Assembly: GCF_000801105.2 (NCBI RefSeq)
Contig: NC_079514.1
Coordinates: forward strand, 11,284,001-11,348,000
DNA from: Raphanus sativus
Lineage: Eukaryota > Streptophyta > Magnoliopsida > Brassicales > Brassicaceae
Length of the DNA: 64,000 bases
Reading direction: 5' to 3'
The notes under the pieces are model-generated. The model saw only the letters and a program-made list of their open reading frames with translations. It made no database searches and was not told the DNA's origin. Each line of letters begins with the position of its first letter. The first letter of the stretch is position 1. The position numbers and the translations under genes were made by a program. Below are positions 12,990-26,039 of the stretch, piece after piece.

Positions 12990-15049
12990 TTAGTTACTTG
13001 ACATACAAGAAAACAACTCTTCTTCGTCAGAGTTGTTTACTCCCAAAGTGATCTCCTCAAACCGTCCATGCTTCTCTCCACAAATGTTTCTACAACACTG
13101 TCTCACGTTGAAGTCTATGTCTGAACGGTTCGAGGCGCAGCTGCAAAAGCTGCTCTCAACCCCTAGGCCTGATCTCCAATCAGGAACCAGAGAAGCAATC
13201 TCTCCATCGATCATGTTGGCTATCTTTGTCACATCGCGGTCGTCCATCTCCAGCTCTTCCACCATCTCCCTTGCAACGCTAATTGCTGTGTCGCTTTCTA
13301 TGTCAAACGGGAAGTATATGTTTCTCACAAGCCCTGCATATAAGAGGAAACTTGTTATTATGGTCTGAAACATGGAGCTTCTTCTAGAACCTAACAAAGG
13401 TTGTCTGGTCACAAACCTTCCTTCTCGGCGATTCTGAGTCTCAGGAACAGTCCATCACCATTGTCTCTTCTCTTACCTTTAATGCTTATGTGGACATTGT
13501 CAAACTTGTTATCATACTCTTCTGTTTCTTCATGATCATCATCGTTTTGAAACTCAAAGATCTCTATTCCGTGTGACTCAACAATCTCATCTCCATTGTA
13601 ATAAGCCCATTGGTTTTGATCATTGTGGTTGTCTATACAAAGAAACTGGTCGTCTAGTAGTTCACGAGCTGAGAGTCTGAGGGATGCACTGGCCAAGCAC
13701 TTCTCTATAAAGCCTCTAACCTCTCTGTCCTTCACCTTGTCTAATGAGTCTGGTTTCTTGCCCTGAGAAACAGAGTTTAACACTCACAAAACTCAAAACA
13801 AAAGCTTGTAATAGAAGAAGCCTGATGATTCTCACCGATATAACTCTCTTGTAGATCTGAGCAGGGTGAGTACACTCACTATAAGGGTAATCAAACGTTA
13901 CCATTTCCAAAACGCACATTCCAAACGAGTAAATATCGACTAGTTCGTTGTATTCTTCTTCATAGACTTCAGGAGCCATGAACTCTGGTGTCCCTAAGAG
14001 GGCAAGACTTTCAGCATCAACAATCTAATTATGAACTCAGCAAGTTAAAAGCAGAGAACATATTGCATACCAACACAATGAGCAGCGTGAGAGTTTTGTA
14101 ACATGGCAGCAAGACCAAGATCTCCAATCTTTACTTCTCCTTGGTTCCCATTAACGAAAATGTTGTCACACTTGAGATCTCTGTGGATCACAGGAGGGTC
14201 ATGGGTATGAAGATAGTCTAAGCCTCTTAAGATCTGTCTACACCAATGCTTCACTGCTCTTATGTTTACTCTCTTGTGCTTTAGCCTATACCTGTATATT
14301 CACCAAATAACCAGTAACAACTTCTTTTCATGGTAGATGTTTATGATTTAGTAATTAAGAGAACATCACTTACTGTCTTAGGGTACCAGAAGTGAACATT
14401 TCAGTGATGAAGTTAATTTTTCGATTATCGGTGTCGACCCAAGAAGTGTAGAACTTCATGATGCTCTTGTGTTTTAGTGTTTTGAGGAGATGTATCTCAC
14501 AGTAGAGCCTCTCCAGTTCCTGAGGACTCTGCAAGAAATCATAGAGCTTTACTTGGTTCCATGCTACTTCTATACCTTCATACTCATCAAATCCTCTGTA
14601 ACTGCAAATTAAAATAACAGAACCACAAAAATAATTTGTCTATTTCAGAATCATTACAGCCAGTTTCTTTTTATTTATATCTATGATCAAGATGCCTTTT
14701 GGTTTATGCAGAAACTAAAGTGGTTAAGCCAAGTGGATTACTTTCCTATATTGTGTAAAATAGGAACAAGATTTTAAGATTGAAAGAGATTGGATTCTTA
14801 CACGGTCTTTGAAGATCCTTTACCAAGAACTTCATTGTACTGCAATAACAAGAACACAGTTGGCAAAAAAAAATAAAAAAACAACAACAACAACACACTA
14901 CAACCTTAGCAAAACAAGAAAGATAAATTTATTTATTGAGATTTAGAGATGACAAAGAAAGATAGATTTACTCTTCCATATCTTCCAGAAGGATCAACTT
15001 CAACAAACTCAGAGCAGTCTGCTTCAAGATGGCTGATGATGTTCATCAT
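12990..15049 (-). CDS. WNK9-like protein kinase, frameshift in exon 3
   Basis: With-no-lysine kinase, by position the At5g28080 (WNK9) counterpart. Seven exons: 15049-14972, 14839-14802, 14601-14375, 14291-14071, 13993-13836, 13762-13417 and 13333-12990. Subdomain I carries the WNK-type catalytic lysine in GKGSSKTV, and subdomain II has VAWNQ in place of the usual lysine. HRDLKCDN and GDLGLA loops are complete, followed by [16 protein letters not shown]. The C-terminal part has the autoinhibitory/PF2-like region [23 protein letters not shown]. All splice sites are good and phases agree, except that exon 3 is one base short: between ITE and FTSGTLRQ (plus strand about 14399-14402) two Ts stand where three are needed, causing a stop within a few codons. 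With that base the protein would be 470 residues. It is either a young pseudogene or a base-calling error. Confidence 0.88.
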
Positions 15050-17052
15050 TTCCTCAAGTAGAGAATCAAAAAGAGCAATACATAAATGGAAAATATAAAG
15101 AAAACCTTAGAAAAAGAAAGATATATGTATAGTAATGTTTTTTATTTGGTTGGTTTTGTGTGTGTTCTTTTTTCGTGTAGCCTTTTCATTGGTATCATCT
15201 CTGTACCTCTAACATAATAAGTTAATCAAATAAACATTAAACTCGTGTAAATGAGGAGAGAGGTGGTTCGTTTGAGCTTTGTTGGAATTGGAAGACAAAA
15301 GAAAATCAGATTCTTTTTCTTTCCTTTTTTTTTTTTGCTTTATTTGTACACTTTTCCTTCAGTTGTTCTTTATTTGTACACTTTTTTTGATCAAAAAAAA
15401 AAAAGTTCTTACATATGAACATAACTATCTCATGAAAGCTGTAGGCAAAGGCAGTTGCAAGACGCACAGAGCGTGGTCCAAAGTCCAGACGGGTAAACAA
15501 ATGCTTCATCTCTCTCTTTCTTTTTTTTTCTCAATAAAAAATGTTAGGTTGAACTACATTTTCTTAAGATATCTACCCATCTTTACTTTAAAATACATTT
15601 TTCCTAAGATACCAATCTTTATGTCAAAGAAGATCTATGAGATAAATATTTTAGTTTTTTACTATTATGTTTTGCAAACAATATCATTTTGATACTTTTT
15701 TATAAAAAATATTAATTTAGAATTCGATAAAATTTATACTTATTTTAATTTGAATACTAATTACAAGATACTTTAATTTTATAAATAGTTTTATTAATTT
15801 CAAAGACCATTGGTTAAACAAATGTTATAATTCAAATCATAAATGGACTATAATTTGTATGAAAAATTTCAAAAGACATTTTTCAAAAGAAGAGAATATC
15901 AATTTATAGTATAGCTTTTGAAAATCTATTATAATCACCAAATTATAAATATCCAAAACCCCGAACATAAATTATTTTATTTTTTAAATCCAAAAAAAAA
16001 CTAAAACCAAATCGAAAGGCAAAAGGATATCCGAATATTTAAAACATAATAAAATATTAATTATATATATAATATACTTTATAAATAAATTATCCACAGC
16101 TTCAAATTATGTGAATTATTTGATTCTTTAGTTTTACGGATTTAACTCAGGTTTTGTGTGATTTTTTTCAAGATTTTGGCTTTAAACCTAAACTATTCTA
16201 ATTTGGTTGACTTCTGGTTTTATGAAATTACATGAATTGTCTGGTTCTTTTAGTTTTACGGATTAACTTAGGTTTTGTGCGATTTTTTGAGATTTTAGTT
16301 TTAAACCTGAATTAGATCCAAACTATTCTAATTTGGTTGATTTCATGTTTCATGAAAAAAAGTAAAAACCTGACTCGAACCCAAAATTACCTGAATCGAT
16401 CTGATCCGGTGGTTCCTAACGGGTCTTAACACCCCAAACCTAGTAATTTGAAAATTTAATAACCCTAACCAACATGAATCTAAAACTTGAATGCCCACCA
16501 CTCTGAGACGTCAAAATAAATTACTCTCAGTTATAGATGTCAAAACTCAAAAATTAAAACTTGGACAAAAAAATATTAGTAATTTTTAAATTGAAAATTT
16601 AACCTAAAATGTTATTCAGCGATATTAAAGTGATGGTCAAAATCTAGTATACATTTCTAAATTAAAATTTGGATGTCTATAACTTTATTGTTACAACTAA
16701 TCACCATATATATATATATATATTTGATTTTTAAAAATGAAAATTGAAGATGATCCAAGAGTTTTTAAAAGACTGACAATTAAAAATTTGATATAGTGTT
16801 TTCCCAAAATATGGATAAAACTTAACTGATACAAAATTAAGTAAAAATGCTAGCACAAATTTGAAAATAATTTAAATTTATTCTTTGGCAAAAAGATGGA
16901 TGATTAACGTTGTCCTACTAAGTTTTTCCTTGGTAAAAGTTGTCTTATTAAGTTATCCAAATCAATATATGAAATGGTTGTATGCTTGATTGGTAGGCTT
17001 CCAAAATTATAGGATGATTGTATCGCACTTGACTTGTAAAACTTTAACATTA
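15050..17052. other. Kinase promoter and AT-rich repeat debris
   Basis: 15050-15300 holds the kinase leader and promoter. From 15540 the sequence is very AT-rich. Between about 15950 and 16505 degenerate motifs of the CCCGAA type (aacccaaaattacctgaa, gatccggtgg) ending gaatgcccacc resemble a decayed copy of the hAT-type family found at 8956, 27110 and 35599, but no target duplication was found. Two similar segments at about 16080-16190 and 16220-16340 (gttttacggatttaactcaggttt-type) form a short imperfect duplication. Confidence 0.4.
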
Positions 17053-17067
17053 GCATTCGTGGAATGT

Positions 17068-17195
17068 GTCGGGTTGTTCGTAGCCTAGTGGCTGCTGAGC
17101 TCTGCCTTCGGGTCCTGACGTCGGGGGTTCGACCCCTACTTACCTCAGTTTGAGGATTAAAAAGGTCCAAAAGTGACCAGTTGACAAAAAAAAAA
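17068..17195 (+). mobile_element. tRNA-derived SINE, 128 bp
   Basis: Bounded by a perfect 15-base target duplication, GCATTCGTGGAATGT, at 17053-17067 and 17196-17210. The head holds a Pol III box A (TAGCCTAGTGG, 17091-17101) and box B (GGTTCGACCCC, about 17127-17137) at tRNA-like spacing. The tail ends TTGAC plus a run of 10 A. A tRNA-like head, A-rich tail and target duplication define a SINE. It is very short for a Brassicaceae SINE. Confidence 0.9.
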
Positions 17196-17593
17196 GCATT
17201 CGTGGAATGTCAGTTTTTAAAATAAAATAACAATAATATGTTCATATGAAAAAACTTCATTTTTATTGTGATATAAAAATAACTTTATTTGTGATAATGT
17301 ATATGCCAAATCATATAACAATAATCGTCAGTTTACAAATTTCAGTTTGCTACACAGATTTTCATAACAAATTTTAGTTTGCTACACAAATTTTCATAAC
17401 AAACTTTAGTTTGCTACACAAATTTTCAAAAATATGAAAACAGCTCTAAAATCTATCTTATTTTAGACACAAAATGATAGATGCATTTATTTAGAAAATT
17501 TGAGTTGCAAACTGAAATTTGTAAACTATATCCAGCTAACTTTCTTATATGAAGTTCAAAAAAAAACCCTTCTTATATGAGGTTTAAAGAACA

Positions 17594-18280
17594 CTAGATT
17601 TTGACCCGCGCTTTTGAAGCGCGGGATATTTTACGATGAAAAATTTCACTAATAATTTAACAAATATTTTGGTAATTTTTTAAGAGTGTGTATTTAAAAT
17701 ATTTTTTTCATTTAAATCAGTATTTTTAAATTCAACCCGATTGTGATTATACCGGTTAATCCGGAAATCTAACAATTCAATTTATGTTTTTAAAATATTC
17801 ATATTAAAAAATCACTAAAACCCGAGACTAACCGATTGAACTGATGGATGACCGATATGTAATCTAATTGGATTTAAATTGTAATAGTTTCATAATTTGT
17901 AATCTTATAATCGAAATTTTAAAGTTCACTATTTTGCAATTTATGAAATTATGACGTTTCTACAAAATTTTAAAGAAAAAATGATAGATATAAAATAAAT
18001 AAGATTAATTATTGTATTATTTGGAAACATTGATGGTAGTATAAAAATATATTGTTTGAAAACATTAATAGTAGTATATAGAAATAAATATATGGTTTGG
18101 AAACACTGATAGTAGTATAAAGAAATAAGTATATTATTTGGAAACATGAATATTAGTATAAAGAAAGGAACATTAGTGATTAAATGTATATTTAACTATA
18201 AAGTATAAAGATGTATTTAATTTAAAACTTACAAAATAAATGTTAGGTCCAACAGAATGTTTCTGTTTTAATTAGATAGA
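17594..18280 (-). mobile_element. Non-autonomous Helitron, 687 bp
   Basis: On the minus strand it starts TCTATCTAATTAAAACAG at 18280 after an A, and ends CTAG at 17594 before a T, so it sits in an AT target without duplication. Just inside the 3' end is a GC-rich hairpin: CCCGCGCTT, AAAAGCGCGGG at about 17604-17624. All three features are the Helitron diagnostic set. The interior is AT-rich, with a short tandem-like repeat (nnttggaaacattnatagtagtat) at 18017-18160. No coding capacity. Confidence 0.85.
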
Positions 18281-20229
18281 TATAGCAAGTACCGTCCAAT
18301 CCATTGTCCCATCTAAAATATTAAAATAAACATCTTATAAAGTTTTAGTTTCGATATAGTTACGATTACCTTATAGTTATAATGATATGCGATAGTGTGA
18401 ATCACGTCGATTATCACGCTGTCCAACTACTACGAAATATTTCTGTAAATTGTTTTACATAAATTTCATTCTCTTCGATGCTAAACTTTGTCGTAAATGA
18501 TAAAGTTGATATGATTAAGATAAGCATCGAGATGAAAAAGACACTTTAGACTTTACAGCTAACGATAAATTAAACAACTTATTTATTTTGATAATACAAA
18601 AATCATTAATTTATATTTGTTGGGGCTTTGTTGTGGTTGTCTTTGTACGGAAATACTAGTCAAAAATTGTGAAATCCTAAAAGTAATCACACCACCAACC
18701 CTGCTTGTTTCTTATACCAATTATGGTTTATATTAATAGTCACGGTTACATTAAATATTAAAATGGTAAAGACTGAACTCAAATATACGATATCATATGT
18801 AATCTCATATACTTCAATCTTCAAGGACCTCCAATATCAGCATCGACAAAGCCACTGCATAAAAGACAATTAATATAGCACATGATGCAAATAGTACTAA
18901 CGAGAGCTAGCAAGTCCTTTGAATAAAATGTGGATCCCTTCTCAAATGAGAGATTTCCTTCTTCGATTTATAGTGAACCAACTTATTTTATATAAATGGG
19001 GCCTCGGATATTGATGATAAAATATGGGCCTAAAAGCGTTGCATTTGTTATACAATGAGCTAAGTTCCTATATTGGAGTTAAGTAACCGGCACCTTCAAT
19101 ATATTTGTGACAGACGATTCATATATTGGACATCTCCAACGGTAAACCAAAGAATCAATTAAAGAGATAACATTTTGTGACATATATGTTGTTTTGTCGA
19201 CATTGTGGATAGATGCATGCGTGTGGTCCTTCGCACGAAGGTTTTTCTCAGCACCAAACTATATCACACCAAGCAAAAGACAATTCGGACAAAACCTATC
19301 ATTAATTAACTGGAAAAAATATTGTTGTAGCAGCCAGAGAAAAAAAAACGGATCCTTATTTCTGGATTTGGAGGAATTGTATTTATTGACAATACATTGA
19401 ACATAGAACAATTAGGGTGAGATAAGAGGGATGATTTAACAGTTACGCACTTTTGGGAGATAATACACTGGACTACTGTCGACACAAAGTAAATCTCTTT
19501 TGACTACAATTTTTTTCTTTTGGCCTGATCTGCATTGTACTCTTGACATGTCGTGGTGACCAAGTATGGAAAACAAGAAAGAACGATCGATGCATATATG
19601 TTACAAACGTACAGTTAAGCAATGAGCCTTTCGTAGGTAAACATGTGAGTAAATACTAAATCCTACGAATCACCACAATAAACTTGTAAAACGATAACTT
19701 TTTGTATTGGATAAACTTAAGATTACTACTCATTAATTAATTGGATTCTTTTTGGTCAACATATGCATCATGCACGTTTGGATCTGGTAGATAGCATATT
19801 AGGATAAACCACTAAACTAAATCATGTATATTTGTCTTACTCGTTAATTTGAAAATTAATCTTCATAGTAAAATCGAATAACTCGATGTAGGCCATTTAT
19901 CGGTCCACATATATTCTAGAAGCTATATGCTTCCCATGTTATCAAATCAGATCGATTTGTCAGTCTGTTAAGAAAGAAAAATGAAGCCCTTTATCAAAAA
20001 AAAAAAAGAAAGAAAAATGATAAGAGAATGTTGGTAATAAAGGATCAATGCGCAGCAGGGTCTCAACCCACAAAGCTTTCCTGATACAGTAATTTTTTTT
20101 TTGTAAATCAGGAAGCTCTGAAGTAGTGGTCAATAACATATATGACATCGTCCGAGACTTTTTATCTTATTCAGAAAATGCTTTGACTTCTCCGATATAT
20201 TAACTGCTCTTTCGTATTAAAATTAACAA
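18281..20229. other. AT-rich intergenic block
   Basis: No gene, paired element ends or RNA gene recognised. A catctccaacggt segment at 19129-19142 looks like an isolated element end. ORFs here are short and of random composition. Confidence 0.4.
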
Positions 20230-21656
20230 TCTATTTATATAAAGTTGAGTTACTCTCTCCAGGTTGCGCCACATCGTCATCCAGGTCAGAAAGTCGCCTC
20301 ATGTCCCGTTGACACCTGTCCCTCTCACCGAAACTCACCGTATCATTTAATCATTTGTTGCTTTATACTTATTTTCTATTGGGCCTTTACGTTTCTTTCT
20401 ACTTATTCTTCATAATTGGGCTTCATGTTTTATTTTGAGTATCTGAATTGATTATTTGCGTGTTGAGTGTTGCGCTGGCATCATGTCATGAAATTAACGC
20501 TAAGAACGGTTGTCGAGCTCTTTCTTCAACCATGGTGATCTTCAAATTTCTAGGGTTCATATCATATTTTTCGTTCTTTCTGTAATTAGGTGGACTGACA
20601 ATGGAGTTTCTGGACTTCATGAGGAATCTCTTTAGCTAGCTCCGTTCGTGTCGTTTTGTCTCAGATTCTTCTCCTAAGGACCGTTACGGGATTCATTGAT
20701 TCAACGCCATTGAAGACCTTATTTATTCCTTAGCCCCACTTCAACCATGATTACTCATTAAATGCATTTTACCTCTCTCCAAGGCGGTGGAGCTCCAGTT
20801 ATTAAAAGGTAAGGCTTGAGCATCATTCTCACAAATCCTAATATCACTTGAAACTCTCTTTTTTTTTCCGTAGAATGGTAAACTCATTGATTCTCCTCGC
20901 TGAGGCTGGCTGGCTGTTGTTCTTTAAATCACTTTCCTGCTGAGATCAAGATCTATTACTATTTCATTGTCTTTCTTTTCCGGACCGATCAGAAAAAGTA
21001 AGACGTTACTTCTTTATTTCAGTGGGGCTTCGTTGACATACTTCGTTTATTAATCTTCATGTCGTCTTAGTTCCAAAGCGTTTTGTTTTTTTCTCCTTTA
21101 GGCCAAAGCTTGCTTTTCAGCTACCAATTGGTCGCCTCAACAGCTTAAACAAGAGAACCCTTGATGTGATCACTTCAAGATTGTATTTTTACTATTCTTT
21201 GAGTTATGAGAAACTTGGTGATCTTGCTGAGATTTGTGGGTGAGTAATTCATTGATGATTTGTTTTCAGTCTATTATATCGAGTCATTAGTTAATTAACA
21301 AATCGATTTTAATTCTATTTGCAGTACTCAATCCGTCCTTGGGCCATTCTGCAACACTGCATTGGGACAGATACGTTTTGAGATAAATGTTATAAACACT
21401 AGAAACTCTTTATTCAGCTTTTGTTTTGGTTTATTCAAGGTGTCGTTTTAGATGATTGGCTTAATTTTTTTTTTTTAATGATGTATGATGATTTTGGTTT
21501 TGTTTGTTGTTTCTGTTTTTGTTTGTTAATGTAAGATTATTTTGTTTCTGTTTATTTTATTGATTTTAGAAAGCTTGAATTTTGATACCGTGTGGAGTTA
21601 AGCGTTGCTGATGAGATTGACGAAGCTGATTTTATACTCTGTCTTATAGGCTGGAG

Positions 21657-21845
21657 GTGTTTCGAACCCAGATGATATTCAGTTCCCTGTTTATTACCGA
21701 CATTGTTAGCAAGACATACACATTCCAGCTCAGCCCGACCAGTTTCAGTTACACTTTGAAGCATCAGACTTTCACAATCTCACGCATCTTCGACGAGCGT
21801 CAGCGTCTTCGAGTCTATGACTTTGTTGTCGATGTAATTTTGTAA
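21657..21845 (+). pseudogene. Possible RPA1-like OB-fold remnant in the Helitron
   Basis: A short open stretch reads VSKTYTFQLSPTSFSYTLKH and then QTFTISRIFDERQR. This resembles the strand pattern of replication protein A-like OB-fold proteins, which plant Helitrons often carry (KTYxFQL...SFTISRIF type). The frame opens without a credible start and stops soon after, so it is a fragment. Identification is by motif impression only. Confidence 0.4.
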
Positions 21846-22329
21846 CTACGTTGGATACCGCTCTTCTGTACATAAAAGTAACATTGTGTGTCTTGGTTTT
21901 ATCAGGGCGGCAACGGTGGTTTAGGTGATGATTTGAACGGTGGAAGCTGTTGGCCTAAAAATGTATCTTTATTTCATTTTGGAGCATTGCCATTTATTCC
22001 ATTTTGCAGGCACTGTTGATACTATTTAGAGAAATACATGTTTTACTTCCTACGAACCATTTTGAAACTTCATAGAGAACATATTTAAGTCTTACCCTAT
22101 TGCCAAGATATTTATGCATCTATGTTACGTGCTGCATATACCCGATCGTGTAGAGTTTCAAAAAATAGTTTAAAGGGTGGTCTTTGAATCCCCAAATAGC
22201 TTGAGTTTACCAAAGTGGGAAAACCAAGCTCCAACGCTTTTAAATCCCTGAATCATCTTCTAATTCATATATTGTTTTCCGTTCAAGATTATGAAAATGT
22301 GTTCACGTTTATATATAAAGTTTCTCTTA

Positions 22330-22853
22330 GACCATCTCCAATGTATTTCTCTATTTTTATCTCTAAAATAGAGGATCTCTAAAATAGAAATGTGTTTCTC
22401 TCCAATGTATTCCTCTATTTTTACCTCTAAAAAGAAATATTCTTAAAAGATTCTATTTTTATTTTACAACAAGTATCTTTTATTTTTGAAAATTGCAAAT
22501 CAACCCTATTCAATTTTACTTTTATAAGATTTTCATACATTTTTAACTTTATTTAAACAAAAGTTTCACTAAAAAAATTGTTAGGTAAATCAAAAGTGTC
22601 ATTTTATGTTTATAAAAACTGTGTTTTCTTATAAAAATAATTGTTTTTGATATAACTATAAAAGTTCAAAAATTGAAGGACTATTTTGAAGAAAAAAAAT
22701 GTCTCTATAATAGAGGAATGCTATTTTTTCCTCTATTTATAGAGGTGAAAATAGCATCTCTCTATTATAGAAGTGGATATAGCAATAGGTTGGAGCACTT
22801 TTTACTCTATTATAGCATTTGGAGGTGAATATAACAATGGGTTGGAGATGATC
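22330..22853. mobile_element. Tourist-like MITE nested in the Helitron, 524 bp
   Basis: Flanked by the 3-base duplication TTA at 22327-22329 and 22854-22856. Terminal inverted repeats: GACCATCTCCAATG at left, GATCATCTCCAACCCATTG read inward at right. Subterminal sequences are also inverted (ctctatttttacctcta versus tagaggtgaaaatag). A TTA duplication suggests the PIF/Harbinger group. Confidence 0.7.
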
Positions 22854-23897
22854 TTAGAGAAGGTTAATGGCAAGCTTCAAGTTATGTACATGCTCCAGGC
22901 TCCAGCAATCTGGCAGATCTCATAGTTTGTGAATTTGATCGAACACAAAATGCATGACTCAATCAGAAACAGAAAAGGAACAGAGAACCTAGATGACTAG
23001 AGAGAACATTCCTAAGTGTTATATACATGAAAATACCTAAGTGCCAAGAACATTCCTATAACTTAAAATAATAATAACAAGAACAAGTGGAAAATATATA
23101 TATTACAATCACTTTCAATTAAGAATAAACTAAATACTCTTTTATTCTTCATTTTGTAGTTATGTTTTGCTTCCCTATAATTCCTCCAATAAATTATTTG
23201 ATATGAAAGTGGTATGTAACTAAAGTAACAATTTGCTATAGAAGTATACTATTTCATTAATTTATAAAATACTATTTTCAAATAATATTTTAAAATGTTA
23301 TGAGAAAAATTCCTGACAAATAATTGTTACTAAACAGAGTTCACAAGAGATATAATTAAAAAAAAAGTTCACAAGATATATAATAAGTTACGAACATAAC
23401 AAGTAAAATTATTTATTATCATGAAAGAACATGATTTTAAATCATATAATATTTTAATTATTTTATATTATATTTTCAATGATTTAGCTTGGAGATAGAT
23501 TAATTTATTATAATGAAAGAAATAATTTTTGTAAAAGTATTTTAAAACTTAAATATTCTTGAAATAAATTTAGTATTATTTATTTAAAATTTATATTTTT
23601 ATTATGTCAAATTGAACTATAAATAATAGTAATATATAAATTATTACATTTTACGAATTATTTTTTACTAATTTTGTTTTCACTACAAAATAGGGAATAA
23701 TGAAGGTTACTGTCATTTTAATTCAAACCAAAAAATATTTATTAAAAACAACAATATGACCTCAAATTCCTTTTTATTATTTGTCCATCTATAATATCAT
23801 TTTCAGTTTATAATGATTTTAAATGGTTTTGAAATAATATAAATTTATATAAAATATTTTTTTATAACTTCCCGCCCGTAGGGCGGGCCGACCCTAG

Positions 23898-26030
23898 TAG
23901 ATTAGGGAAATAAAAACTAATGAACAAAATAAACATGCCCTGTTATCCCGAAGAAACGGCGTTTGCACGCAAAGTGGGTGGGATGAGAGGTGGATGGCAA
24001 AATCTATAAATCAATAAAGCAAATGAAATCACAAGAAAATCAGATCCCTATAACAATATAGTACTACTTTACTACAAAAATGGGACCTTAAAGTTCACGT
24101 TAATGTCGGTCGATCTGTTCAAAAGCGTTGTTGACAACAAAATTACGCACATGTATTTTACCAAAGATGCAAATTTTACGTGGCATATGTCAAGATTGGG
24201 TTGTCTAGGTTTTTACGGAAACCACCATGAACTCATGTGCCTACATCTTATGCATCACCGAAACTACGTTCATTAGCAATCACTAATCATTAGTATTAAA
24301 TTATCATAGACTCGTAAAAAATGTAGCTATGGATTTTTGTTGGTAGATTTTCTTATTAAAGATATGTTAGTAGTATATATTATTATATACACCCTTTTAT
24401 ATATGAAAACAATATTTTTAAATCACCAAGTTATCATGTTGCTAAATAAATTGACGCCTGGCTACATATGGTCTTTCATAAATGGTATAATTGCTTTGTT
24501 GTTTCAATCACCTACAAATATTTTCAAATTTTAAATGATAGACACTTTTATTTTACTGTTATTCATGTGCACCTACATCAACATGTAAAAGGAATAAAGA
24601 ACAACGGTATTCAAGAAAAAGGCCCCTAAAGTCCAAAAATGATGGGCCCAAAATTGGGTTGTAACGCATGACAACTATTCATGGACAAGTACACGTGAAT
24701 ACCACCATTTCCTTCCATACGTATATACGTATGCAAACTAAATTATTTTACTCAAAAGATTCTTAACTTATTAGTTATTACTTTATAAGTAGACATTTTA
24801 ATAAATATTTTCCATGGCGAAAAATAAATAATAAGCACCAAAATTATGTATTCTCCATTTAATAATATATTTTTTATTTCTTTATTTTCAAAATTAATGG
24901 ATTTGGATCTATCGCCAGAGACATGTCAATTCAGACAAACAATATAGTTTTGGAGTTTTTGTAATTAAAACACAATATTCAAAATCGAAAATACTGTATT
25001 AAATTATTCACCATACAATCTTCAGAGTCCGGATCCAACCAAACACCATTGCTTTTTATTAGAATATTAACAAAAACAGCTAGAGAGGGGAAAAGAGACT
25101 CGATTTAGAGAGAGAGAGAGAATGGTTGTAATGATGATGATGAAGCTGGCAATATAGAAATTGCCTCGAATATTTTCCTTATTTTCGTGTAATGATAACT
25201 CTTATGGTCGACGCATAATATTTGGTCGAACAAAAGCACAACATTCTGGACCATCATGATCCATAGATATTACTACTAACAGAACCTTCCTATGGATACC
25301 ATTTATGTACGTAATACGGAAGATCAAAACACTAAAAAAAAGAGCTGATGATAAAAAGAGCTGATGCGTACGTCTTAAGTCATATGTAAAATCGCCAAAT
25401 TAGAACCTAACCACCAACCTAGTATCGAATATGGTAATACAAGAAGTCGTGCTTGCATTTTTGAATATTCGATGGACCCGTTTCAATCCGCAAATTATTA
25501 AATACATAGTTGGATTTTAAGGGGTACAATGATCATGGGAAAACTAATCAACAGAGTTCAAAGACTTGATTGTCAGAGTTCAAAAAAAAGAGACTTGATT
25601 GTCTTGTATTACTACATCTGTTTCGTAATATATTTCATACTAACATTTTTTTCTTGTTAAATAAAAATATCACTTTACAGTTTTAATGTAAATTATATAT
25701 ATTTCAAGCTGAAAATTAGTTGCAAATTATATTGATTTTAGAAATAATTTTATTTATCTCAAATATTGCTGGTCAGAGATATAATTAACAACTTACATAA
25801 ATTTTTTTCACTTTCTTAATCTATGTAACACTTATATAAAAACTGATGGAATACTATACAAACTTTCATGTTTCCAAAAACAGAAGTAATTATATTGCAA
25901 GAAACAAAAAAACATCCGTAGAGAAGAGATGGTCGAAGAAGACTAAAGCATTTTGTTTTGACCTAATAATATTTTGTTTTAAGGATTTTTTATAATATGT
26001 ACTTACCCTTTTAAATAATTTTGGATATAC
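23898..26030. other. AT-rich intergenic block
   Basis: No gene recognised. A short direct duplication (cagagttcaa...agacttgattgtc, about 25551-25602) and two aaaagagctgatg copies at 25339-25366 are visible. A (GA)n tract lies at 25107-25121. Confidence 0.4.
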
Positions 26031-26039
26031 AATTCAACC

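Larger units (their letters stand above)
20230..23897 (+). mobile_element. Helitron, 3.67 kb
   Basis: Starts TCTATTTATATAAAGTTGAG after an A, a common plant Helitron 5' end, and ends CCGACCCTAG before a T at 23898. The hairpin CCCGCCC-GTA-GGGCGGG (about 23871-23887) stands just inside the 3' end. The interior holds the remnant of an OB-fold coding region (21657-21845) and a nested MITE (22330-22853). No Rep/helicase coding region is recognisable, so it is non-autonomous. Confidence 0.82.

Noticed and set aside
15279..15692. Protein of 137 residues
   Set aside because: AT-rich, Phe/Ile/Tyr-biased frame without homology, upstream of a kinase promoter; chance ORF.
17068..17140. tRNA gene
   Set aside because: Boxes A and B are present, but no cloverleaf acceptor stem closes, and an A tail and target duplication show it is a SINE.
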